Assembly (NCBI GenBank): GCA_017419325.1 | Contig: JAFOLN010000203.1 | Span: 1-7,470, forward strand | Direction of reading: 5' to 3' | Length of the DNA stretch: 7,470 nt | Source of the DNA: Clostridia bacterium | GTDB lineage: Bacteria > Bacillota > Clostridia > Oscillospirales > RGIG577 | In this document: positions 1-5,239 of the stretch, piece after piece | Position numbering within the stretch: position 1 is the first letter of the stretch | Layout of the letters: each line of letters starts with the position of its first letter | Notes under the pieces: generated by a model | The model's database searches: none | Told to the model about the DNA's origin: nothing | The model's input: the letters and a program-made list of their open reading frames with translations, nothing else | Program-made: the position numbers and the translations under genes

Positions 1-2
1 GT

Positions 3-470
3 ATTGAATTTGACCTTTTTGATATGACTATAAAGCCCTGCACGGCCTGCAGATGGTGCCAGAAGGACTGGGACAGCGTGTCATGCGTCCAGAAGGACGA
101 TATGCAGCCGATATTCGACGCGATAATGAAGAGCGATACGATACTTCTGTCAACGCCCATATATTCGTGGTACTGCACCCCTCCTATGAAGGCGATGCTC
201 GACAGGCTCGTATACGCCATGAATATGTATTACGGCGAGGAGCGCGGCCCTTCGCTTTGGGCGGGGAAGAGGATGTGCATCGTCACCACCTGCGGCCTTC
301 GCCCCGAAAAGGGCGCCGACCTCTTTTTGGAGGGCATGCGCCGCTACTGCAAATATTCGGGCCTCGTGTTCGGCGACGTCCTCTGCGAACGCCATCTCGG
401 CTACAAGACGGTTTTCCCGGATGAGGAGAAGCGGGCGCATGCCGTGGAATTTGCAAAAAAGCTAATATAA
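3..470 (+). CDS. Flavodoxin-family NAD(P)H-dependent FMN reductase / iron-sulfur-flavoprotein-like, 5' partial
   Basis: The reading frame is open from the left edge of the window, so the ATG at 24 is probably internal and the N-terminus is missing. The visible 155 residues begin IEFDLFDMTIKPC, which matches the second strand and cysteine segment of flavodoxin-fold FMN reductases. The missing 30 to 35 residues should hold the FMN phosphate loop. Family hallmarks that can be seen are KPCTACRWC, then KDDMQPIFDAI, DTILLSTPIYSWY and PPMKAMLDRL. Such proteins transfer electrons from NAD(P)H through FMN in the cytoplasm, with varied acceptors. The cysteines are spaced CX2CX2CX8C, similar to the compact 4Fe-4S motif of iron-sulfur flavoproteins, so a cluster is possible but unproven. 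The gene converges on ohrR and shares its terminator. Family assignment is firm; substrate is unknown. Confidence 0.85.
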   Translation: MEFDLFDMTIKPCTACRWCQKDWDSVSCVQKDDMQPIFDAIMKSDTILLSTPIYSWYCTPPMKAMLDRLVYAMNMYYGEERGPSLWAGKRMCIVTTCGLRPEKGADLFLEGMRRYCKYSGLVFGDVLCERHLGYKTVFPDEEKRAHAVEFAKKLI

Positions 471-471
471 C

Positions 472-513
472 AAAAATCCCGAGGTGAGCGCGCTCACCTC
501 GGGATAAGTTTTT
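472..513. terminator. Bidirectional intrinsic terminator between the reductase gene and ohrR
   Basis: Positions 476-505 form a perfect 30-base palindrome (arm ATCCCGAGGTGAGC, centre GC). It is flanked by an A-run at 472-476, read as U-run on the minus strand, and by TTTTT at 509-513 on the plus strand. It begins 5 bases after the stop of the reductase gene, and the ohrR stop (512-514, minus strand) lies just beyond it. This is the usual geometry of a shared terminator between convergent genes. Confidence 0.93.
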
Positions 514-949
514 ATTTAAGTCCGCCAAGCAGCTCATACAGGAGACGGTAAAGCGTCCTCGCGTCCTGCTTGTCAAGATTCACGCATGCGCCCACCTGAT
601 GGGGTACGTCAGCCGCCGCGTCCTTGAGCTTTTCGCCCGCGTCCGTTATCTCAACGAGCAGTACGCGCTCGTCTTCTACCGAACGGTAGCGGCGGACGAA
701 GCCCTTCTGCTCGAGGCTCTTTAAAACGGGAGTAAGAGTGCCCGAATCGAGATAAAGCTTCTTGCCCAGCTCCTTTACGCTGCACTTTTTCTGCTCCCAG
801 AACACCATCAGCGCGATATACTGGGTATATGTGAGATTTAATGCGTCGAGATACGGCCTGTACAGCTTCACTACCTCGCGCGCCGCGGCGTAAAGCGGGA
901 AGCAGAGCTGATTTTCGAGCTTTAAAGCCTCGTACTTTGAATTGTCCAT
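512..949 (-). CDS. ohrR: OhrR-type MarR-family organic hydroperoxide-sensing repressor
   Basis: This 145-residue protein is full length for the family. OhrR proteins are homodimeric winged-helix repressors that leave DNA when an N-terminal cysteine is oxidised by organic peroxides or hypochlorite. The reactive cysteine is C16 in LENQLCFPLY. Y30 and Y41 sit exactly one position later than Y29 and Y40 of Bacillus subtilis OhrR, which hydrogen-bond the sensing cysteine. The DNA-reading region is LYLDSGTLTPVLKSLEQKG (about 66-84), followed by the wing with VEDER (91-95). A further cysteine, C122, lies close to the resolving cysteine of two-cysteine OhrR proteins such as that of Xanthomonas (C22 and C127). 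The start is supported by GAGGAG about 8 bases upstream on the minus strand. The gene has its own promoter and lies just downstream of the peroxidase operon, its likely target. The OhrR subfamily call is strong; the actual inducer is inferred. Confidence 0.9.
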   Translation of the reverse strand: MDNSKYEALKLENQLCFPLYAAAREVVKLYRPYLDALNLTYTQYIALMVFWEQKKCSVKELGKKLYLDSGTLTPVLKSLEQKGFVRRYRSVEDERVLLVEITDAGEKLKDAAADVPHQVGACVNLDKQDARTLYRLLYELLGGLK

Positions 950-991
950 GGGTCTGTCTCCTCAAATCAAAATAAACATCGTACAATGGAA

Positions 992-1020
992 ATATTATCA
1001 TATCAGTTTATTATTTTCAA
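992..1020 (-). promoter_or_regulatory. Predicted SigA-type promoter of ohrR
   Basis: On the minus strand, TTGAAA (1020-1015) is followed after 17 bases by TAATAT (997-992), placing the start of transcription near 985, about 35 bases before the ohrR ATG. The -35 box overlaps one arm of the inverted repeat at 1005-1047. The hexamers match consensus at 5 of 6 and 4 of 6 positions. Confidence 0.6.
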
Positions 1021-1047
1021 CATTTTTCACGACGAAAATAATAAACT
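1005..1047. repeat. 14-base perfect inverted repeat over the ohrR -35 region; candidate operator
   Basis: AGTTTATTATTTTC (1005-1018) is perfectly inverted as GAAAATAATAAACT (1034-1047), with a 15-base spacer. Arm centres are about 29 bases apart, near three helical turns. The right side of the left arm overlaps the -35 box of ohrR. No U-run follows on either strand, so this is more likely a protein-binding site than a terminator. Autoregulation by OhrR is possible, but the arms do not resemble the operator in front of the peroxidase operon. Confidence 0.6.
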
Positions 1048-1060
1048 CATACGGTATTAT

Positions 1061-1101
1061 GCGCACGGCCTTATAAAAAGGCCGTGCGCTCATGTTTTTT
1101 T
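1061..1101. terminator. GC-rich hairpin downstream of the second peroxidase gene; possible terminator
   Basis: GCGCACGGCC (1061-1070) pairs perfectly with GGCCGTGCGC (1080-1089) around a 9-base AT-rich loop. It begins about 10 bases after the stop of the minus-strand peroxidase gene, where its terminator is expected. The long T-run, however, lies on the plus-strand side (1094-1101). In the minus-strand direction the stem is followed only by ATAATACC. It may terminate weakly or act mainly as an RNA 3' stabiliser. Confidence 0.55.
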
Positions 1102-1648
1102 ACAGTAAAGCCGCGATATCCGCGTCTATATCGGACATTTTTGCCATGGGCTCGTAGCGCTTTACCACGTTCCCGTTTTTGTCAACGAGGAATTTCGTGA
1201 AATTCCACTTTATCTTCGAGTTGTTCTTAAAGTCGGGGTCTATCTTTGCAAGAAGGCCGTTCATCATCTCCGATGCCGGATGCTCTGCGGGGAATCCCTC
1301 AAAGCCCTTTTCGGCCTTTAAGAAGGTGTAAAGCGGTATCTCGGCGTCGCCGTTTACGTCAATCTTTGCAAACTGGGGGAAGGTCACGCCGAAGCGCGTC
1401 TGGCAGAAGGTCTTTATCTCATCGTTGGTGCCGGGAGCCTGCGCGCCGAACTGGTTGCAGGGGAAGTCGAGTATCTCCACGCCCTTGCCCTCATACTTCT
1501 TGTAAAGCTCCTGAAGCTCCGAATATTGGGGGGTGAAGCCGCATTCCGTTGCGGTGTTTACTATAAGCAGCACCTTGCCCTTATAGTCGGAAAGGGATAC
1601 GTCGTTGTTCTTTGCGTCCTTAACCTTGAAATCATATACAGTTGCCAT
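1100..1648 (-). CDS. gpx: GPx-like thiol peroxidase, long form (cysteine type)
   Basis: This 182-residue thioredoxin-fold protein would reduce hydrogen peroxide or organic and lipid hydroperoxides in the cytoplasm. The peroxidatic cysteine is C36 (TATECGFTPQY), encoded as cysteine rather than selenocysteine. The signature ILDFPCNQFG spans 59-68, with C64. Other active-site residues are Q70 and the WNF at 148-150. C82 in the FC pair after the NDEIKT stretch matches the resolving cysteine of yeast Gpx3 (C36/C82), so the electron donor is probably thioredoxin rather than glutathione. Residues about 118-143 form a loop absent from the upstream paralogue, giving a length close to that of E. coli BtuE. 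AAGGAG lies about 9 bases before the ATG. It is the third gene of the minus-strand operon, 31 bases after the TSCPD gene. Confidence 0.92.
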   Translation of the reverse strand: MATVYDFKVKDAKNNDVSLSDYKGKVLLIVNTATECGFTPQYSELQELYKKYEGKGVEILDFPCNQFGAQAPGTNDEIKTFCQTRFGVTFPQFAKIDVNGDAEIPLYTFLKAEKGFEGFPAEHPASEMMNGLLAKIDPDFKNNSKIKWNFTKFLVDKNGNVVKRYEPMAKMSDIDADIAALL

Positions 1649-2248
1649 GTTCTCTCTCCTTTATAATAGTTTTTTTATATTATTTATTCTTATTCTGAAG
1701 CTCATACGCCTGTCTTACCGCGATGGCAAGCTGATCCGCGCAGGAGGTGGGGCCGTCGCCGCAGGTGTTGCCGCGAAGCATCTCTTCAATACGGTCAACC
1801 GTCCACCCGTCGACGAGCTTCGATATGGCCTTTAAGTTGCCGTCGCAGCCGCCGAGGAACGAGATGCCCGTAACGACGTCGCCGTTTAAGTCAAAGTTTA
1901 TTGCGACGGAGCAGACGTTTTCGGTTTCATAGGTATATTGCATTATAAAAGCTCCTTTATGCTGTTTTCAATCTTTTTAGGCTCCACGTTGGGAGCAAAG
2001 CGGTCAACAACGCGGCCTTCGCGGTCAACAAGGAACTTCGTAAAGTTCCATTTTATCTTATTGCCCAAAAGACCGCCCTTTTGTGACTTTAAGTAAGTAT
2101 AGAGCGGATGCTCGCCGGGGCCGTTTACCTCTGTTTTTGCAAACTGGGGGAAGGTCACGCCGTAGTTCAACGTACAGAAGGAAACAATTTCCTCATTCGT
2201 GCCGGGAGCCTGCGCACCGAACTGGTTGCAGGGGAAGTCGAGTATCTC
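1428..2248. repeat. Direct repeat of 50 bases (49 identical) shared by the two peroxidase genes
   Basis: Positions 1428-1477 and 2199-2248 differ only at 1445/2216. Both encode the ILDFPCNQFGAQAPGT region. A second block, 1365-1391 versus 2136-2162, is identical over 27 bases at the same 771-base offset, while the 36 bases between the blocks are clearly diverged. This mosaic pattern suggests local gene conversion, although strong protein constraint contributes. The feature spans both copies. Confidence 0.75.
1680..1943 (-). CDS. TSCPD-domain protein (TIGR03905-like), function unknown
   Basis: This 87-residue soluble protein starts MQYTYETENVCS and carries FLGGCDGN, GISKLV-like AISKLVDG, NTCGDGPTSCADQLA. 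These are the landmarks of the small standalone TSCPD family; the domain also occurs at the end of some B12-dependent ribonucleotide reductases. Four conserved-type cysteines, C11, C33, C61 and C68, could bind a metal ion. The signature reads TSCAD here, alanine replacing the usual proline. Its ATG overlaps the stop of the upstream peroxidase by one base (TAATG), with AAGGAG upstream inside that gene, so translational coupling is likely. Its position between two thiol peroxidases suggests a redox or metal role, but no reaction can be assigned. Confidence 0.85.
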   Translation of the reverse strand: MQYTYETENVCSVAINFDLNGDVVTGISFLGGCDGNLKAISKLVDGWTVDRIEEMLRGNTCGDGPTSCADQLAIAVRQAYELQNKNK

Positions 2249-2416
2249 AAAGCCTTGTTCAGAGTACTTCTTATAAAGCTCCTCAAGCCCCTTATACTGT
2301 GGCGTAAAGCCGCAGCCCGTGGCAGTGTTCACTATAAGCAGCACCTTGCCTTTGTAATCCGACAGTGAAACTTCCTGCCCCTTTGCGGTATTTGCCTTGA
2401 TATCATATATGTTCAT
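1943..2416 (-). CDS. gpx: GPx-like thiol peroxidase, short form (cysteine type)
   Basis: This is the first gene of the operon and a member of the same thiol-peroxidase family as the gene at 1100-1648, but in the compact form typical of many bacteria and of yeast Gpx3. With the start chosen here it has 157 residues. The peroxidatic cysteine is C35 (TATGCGFTPQY), the CNQFG motif starts at C63, and the resolving cysteine is C81 in SFCTLNYGVTFPQF, a segment strongly like yeast Gpx3. WNFTKFLVD marks the C-terminal active-site strand. An upstream in-frame ATG at 2431 would add five residues, but GGAGGT (2426-2421) lies between the two ATGs and is correctly spaced for the ATG at 2416. Thioredoxin is the likely reductant. 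Expression is expected to follow the OhrR-like operator upstream. Confidence 0.92.
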   Translation of the reverse strand: MNIYDIKANTAKGQEVSLSDYKGKVLLIVNTATGCGFTPQYKGLEELYKKYSEQGFEILDFPCNQFGAQAPGTNEEIVSFCTLNYGVTFPQFAKTEVNGPGEHPLYTYLKSQKGGLLGNKIKWNFTKFLVDREGRVVDRFAPNVEPKKIENSIKELL

Positions 2417-2420
2417 AAGC

Positions 2421-2426
2421 ACCTCC
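2421..2426 (-). promoter_or_regulatory. Shine-Dalgarno site deciding the start of the short peroxidase
   Basis: GGAGGT on the minus strand sits 4 bases before the ATG at 2416-2414. It falls within the coding sequence that would be used from the alternative ATG at 2431, so the downstream start is preferred. Confidence 0.8.
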
Positions 2427-2435
2427 GACAAAACG

Positions 2436-2469
2436 GCTATAATTTAATTGAATACAATTGAATTATAGC
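2436..2469. promoter_or_regulatory. 34-base near-palindromic operator, OhrR-box-like
   Basis: The left arm GCTATAATTTAATTGAA and the right arm TACAATTGAATTATAGC are mirror images except at two symmetric pairs. The repeated AATT elements and the central TACAATT closely resemble, from memory, the B. subtilis ohrA operator built from TACAATT/AATTGTA units. The site covers the -10 box and predicted start point of the peroxidase operon, an ideal position for repression. OhrR, encoded at 512-949, is the obvious candidate ligand; binding is inferred. Confidence 0.8.
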
Positions 2470-2490
2470 GGGACATGTTAGCTTTGTCAA
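2462..2490 (-). promoter_or_regulatory. Consensus promoter of the peroxidase-TSCPD-peroxidase operon
   Basis: On the minus strand TTGACA (2490-2485) and TATAAT (2467-2462) are both perfect, with the optimal 17-base spacing. The upstream DNA (2500-2530) is rich in A and T runs, like an UP element. Such a strong promoter implies that a repressor normally controls it, and the operator at 2436-2469 overlaps the -10 box. Confidence 0.88.
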
Positions 2491-2554
2491 GGCTTTTGAG
2501 GCAAAAAACAAATTTTTCTAAATAAAAAAGCGCGGCGAATGGAGGCGTATAAGT

Positions 2555-2583
2555 TTGACAGGAAAATCGCAAAGTAGTACTAT
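2555..2583 (+). promoter_or_regulatory. Predicted promoter of copA
   Basis: TTGACA (2555-2560) is perfect, and TACTAT (2578-2583) follows after 17 bases. The -10 match is only moderate, and TATATA at 2581-2586 is an alternative with a long spacer that would suit an activator. An 8-base palindrome, TAGTACTA (2575-2582), overlaps the -10. No clear CopY or CsoR operator is recognised. Confidence 0.5.
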
Positions 2584-2599
2584 ATATCATAGGGACAGG

Positions 2600-2622
2600 C
2601 GCAGGCTACTGCGATAATTTTT
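2600..2622 (+). promoter_or_regulatory. Small leader hairpin followed by a T-run upstream of copA
   Basis: CGCAG (2600-2604) pairs with CTGCG (2609-2613) around GCTA, and TTTTT follows at 2618-2622. It lies between the predicted copA promoter and start codon. The stem is short for a terminator, so attenuation is only a possibility. Confidence 0.25.
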
Positions 2623-2633
2623 CCCCGTGACAG

Positions 2634-2639
2634 AAGGTG
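2634..2639 (+). promoter_or_regulatory. Shine-Dalgarno site deciding the copA start
   Basis: AAGGTG ends 5 bases before the ATG at 2645. An in-frame GTG at 2627 would add six residues, but this ribosome site would then be inside the gene and nothing similar precedes the GTG. Confidence 0.75.
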
Positions 2640-2644
2640 AAACT

Positions 2645-5179
2645 ATGCAGCAGTATAACGTGACGGGAATGAGCTGTGCGGCGTGCAGCGCACGTGTAGA
2701 AAAGGCGGTCATGAAGGTGGAGGGCGTGGAGTCCTGCGCCGTGAGCCTCCTTACAAATTCAATGGGCGTGGAAGGCACGGCCGCGGCGGATGCGATAATC
2801 TCCGCCGTGGAGAAGGCGGGCTACGGAGCGAGCCTTAAGGGCAAAGAAGCGAAAAAAGCGGCCTCCTCCGACGAACTTGGCTCCTTTGACCGGGAGACCG
2901 AGGCGTTAAAGAGGCGGCTTATATCCTCGATATGCGTGCTTGTTCCCCTCATGTACGTTTCCATGGGCCACATGATGTGGGGCTGGCCTCTTCCGGGAGC
3001 ATTATCGGGAAACCACCTTGCCATGGGGCTTTTTGAACTTCTTCTTACTGTTGTCATAATGGTAATAAATCAGCGCTTCTTTATAAGCGGCTTTAAAAGC
3101 CTTATAAACCGCGCGCCGAATATGGACGCGCTTGTGGCGCTGGGCTCGTCGGCGTCGTTTATCTGGAGCGTTTATGTGCTCTTTATGATGACGGACGCCG
3201 TGACGCGGGGAGACGCGGCGGCGGCCGAAGGGTATATGATGAGCTTCTACTTTGAGTCGGCGGCCATGATACTTACGCTCATAACGCTTGGAAAAATGCT
3301 TGAGGCGCGCTCAAAGGGCAAGACCACCGACGCGCTCAAAAGCCTTATGAGGATTTCGCCTAAGACGGCGCATGTGATAAGAGACGGCAGAGAAATAACA
3401 ATACCCGCCGAAGAGGTGATGCGCGGCGACGTTTTCGTTGTGCGTCCCGGCGAGAGCATCCCAGTCGACGGCGTCGTGACAGACGGCCGGAGCGCGGTGA
3501 ACGAATCGGCGCTCACGGGCGAGAGCATCCCGGTGGATAAATCGAAGGGCGACAGCGTTTCGGCGGCGACCATAAATCAGGCGGGCTTTATAACGTGCGA
3601 GGCGGTGCGCGTGGGCGAGGACACAACGCTTTCGCAGATAATAAAAATGATGAGCGAAGCGGCGGCAACGAAAGCCCCCATAGCAAAAACGGCGGACAGG
3701 GTGTCGGGCATATTCGTGCCCGCCGTTATCGGCATTGCGATTGTGACTCTGACCGTGTGGCTCGTTTTGGGGCAGAGCGCGGGATATGCGCTTTCGCGCG
3801 CCATATCGGTGCTTGTTATAAGCTGTCCCTGCGCGCTGGGGCTTGCGACCCCCGTTGCCATAATGGTGGGCAGCGGCGTGGGTGCGCGCCACGGTATACT
3901 TTACAAAACGGCGGCCTCCCTTGAGGAGACGGGGCGCATAAAAACTGTGGTGCTGGACAAAACGGGCACCGTGACGAAGGGCGAGCCCACCGTCACCGAT
4001 ATTATCCCCGCGCAAGGCTTCACAGAGGACGGGCTTTTAAAGCTTGCCGCCTCCCTTGAGGCAAAGAGCGAGCATCCGCTTGCCCGCGCAGTAATGCTTG
4101 CGGCGGACGCGAAGGGGATTGCGGCGGCGGACGCAGGCGACTTTACCGCCCTTGTGGGAAACGGCCTTTCGGGAATGGTTTCCGGGGCGCGGATAGAGGG
4201 CGGCAGCATGAAATACATGGCGGGCAGGATTGATGTGCCGACCGGGTTAAAAGCGCGGGCAGAGGAGCTTGCCGCCTCGGGAAAAACGCCCATGCTCTTT
4301 TCAAAAGAAGGACGCGCGGCGGGCATAATAGCCGTGTCCGACGTTATAAAGGAGGACAGCCCCGGCGCAGTTTCGGCGCTTAAGTCCATGGGCGTCCGCG
4401 TAGTCATGCTGACGGGCGACAATGAGCTTACCGCCGCCGCGATAGGACGCGAGGCGGGAGTTTCGGAGATAATAGCGGGAGTTCTGCCCGACGGGAAGGC
4501 GCATGAGATACGCCGCCTTAAAGCGGACGGCAAAACGGCCATGGTGGGCGACGGCATAAACGACGCTCCGGCGCTTATCGAGGCCGACGTTGGGCTTGCC
4601 ATAGGCGCGGGCGCTGATATCGCCCTTGACGCGGCGGACGTGGTGCTTATGAAAAGCAGCCTTTCGGACGCCGCGGCGGCCATAGCTTTAAGCCGCGCCG
4701 CGCTTCGCACCATTCATCAGAACCTGTTCTGGGCGTTCATATATAACGTCATAGGCATTCCCATCGCGGCGGGCGCGCTTTCGGGCTTCGGCATACATTT
4801 AAATCCCATGATCGCGGCGGCGGCGATGAGCCTGTCAAGCTTCTGCGTTGTGTCGAACGCGCTGAGGCTCAATCTGTTTAAGCCGTATGCGGGGATAGCG
4901 GACGCGAAAGCCAAGTCCGCGCAGTCCGAACCGAAGACGGCGGCGGCTGATATTGCAAAGCCTGAAACACGGCGCATGACGATAAACATAGACGGAATGA
5001 TGTGCGAGCATTGCGAGAGGCGCGTGGAGCGCGCGCTTATGTCGGTTGACGGGGTTATATCGGCAAAAGCAAACCATGAGGCGGACAGGGCGGTTATCGA
5101 ATTTGAAGCGGAGCCCGACCGCAAGCTTTTAAAACAGGCTGTTGAGGAAGAGGATTACGCGGTCCTGTCATTTGAATAG
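2645..5179 (+). CDS. copA: Cu(I)-exporting P1B-1-type ATPase with N- and C-terminal metal-binding domains
   Basis: This 844-residue membrane pump uses ATP to expel Cu(I) from the cytoplasm. In order, it has an N-terminal heavy-metal-associated domain with GMSCAAC (C11, C14), membrane helices from about residue 90, the actuator TGES (291-294), the transmembrane CPC (394-396), the phosphorylation site DKTGT (D438), SEHP (475-478) of the nucleotide-binding domain, TGDN (590-593) and GDGIND (635-640). YN (700-701) and MSLSS (728-732) are the Cu(I)-selective signatures of the last two helices. An Ala/Lys-rich linker (about 746-777) leads to a second metal-binding domain with MMCEHC (C787, C790). 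The C-terminal domain is an addition to the common CopA layout. The gene is divergent from the peroxidase operon, and no copper regulator gene is adjacent. No clear terminator is seen after it. Confidence 0.95.
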   Translation: MQQYNVTGMSCAACSARVEKAVMKVEGVESCAVSLLTNSMGVEGTAAADAIISAVEKAGYGASLKGKEAKKAASSDELGSFDRETEALKRRLISSICVLVPLMYVSMGHMMWGWPLPGALSGNHLAMGLFELLLTVVIMVINQRFFISGFKSLINRAPNMDALVALGSSASFIWSVYVLFMMTDAVTRGDAAAAEGYMMSFYFESAAMILTLITLGKMLEARSKGKTTDALKSLMRISPKTAHVIRDGREITIPAEEVMRGDVFVVRPGESIPVDGVVTDGRSAVNESALTGESIPVDKSKGDSVSAATINQAGFITCEAVRVGEDTTLSQIIKMMSEAAATKAPIAKTADRVSGIFVPAVIGIAIVTLTVWLVLGQSAGYALSRAISVLVISCPCALGLATPVAIMVGSGVGARHGILYKTAASLEETGRIKTVVLDKTGTVTKGEPTVTDIIPAQGFTEDGLLKLAASLEAKSEHPLARAVMLAADAKGIAAADAGDFTALVGNGLSGMVSGARIEGGSMKYMAGRIDVPTGLKARAEELAASGKTPMLFSKEGRAAGIIAVSDVIKEDSPGAVSALKSMGVRVVMLTGDNELTAAAIGREAGVSEIIAGVLPDGKAHEIRRLKADGKTAMVGDGINDAPALIEADVGLAIGAGADIALDAADVVLMKSSLSDAAAAIALSRAALRTIHQNLFWAFIYNVIGIPIAAGALSGFGIHLNPMIAAAAMSLSSFCVVSNALRLNLFKPYAGIADAKAKSAQSEPKTAAADIAKPETRRMTINIDGMMCEHCERRVERALMSVDGVISAKANHEADRAVIEFEAEPDRKLLKQAVEEEDYAVLSFE

Positions 5180-5208
5180 AAGACGGCGCAACACTTTTTC
5201 GGCAATCA

Positions 5209-5214
5209 TATAAT
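5209..5214 (+). promoter_or_regulatory. Possible -10 box of the SLH-protease gene
   Basis: A perfect TATAAT lies 25 bases before the ATG at 5240, in the 60-base gap after copA. No good -35 box is found 16 to 18 bases upstream. A modest Shine-Dalgarno-like AGGAA (5229-5233) precedes the start. Confidence 0.4.
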
Positions 5215-5239
5215 GGCATTATTTTAAGTAGGAAACATT

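Noticed and set aside
24..26. ATG at 24 as the true start of the flavin reductase.
   Set aside because: The upstream codons stay in frame and encode IEFDLFD, which fits the family, while a start here would lack the FMN-binding loop.
1100..2416. Possible selenoproteins among the GPx-like enzymes.
   Set aside because: The active-site codons specify cysteine, and no in-frame TGA is present.
2539..2577. Twelve-codon frame (MEAYKFDRKIAK) upstream of copA as a leader peptide.
   Set aside because: It overlaps the predicted -35 box and ends before the -10, so it would lie upstream of the copA transcript start, and it has no ribosome site.
2627..2644. GTG at 2627 as the copA start.
   Set aside because: A well-placed AAGGTG lies between it and the ATG at 2645, and the extra residues precede the normal start of the metal-binding domain.
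3901..4713. Long minus-strand open frame of 270 codons inside copA, plus another at 3311-4015.
   Set aside because: They are antisense to an unambiguous P-type ATPase, consist of low-complexity Ala/Ser/Arg-rich peptide, and have no recognisable domain. GC-rich codons create such frames.
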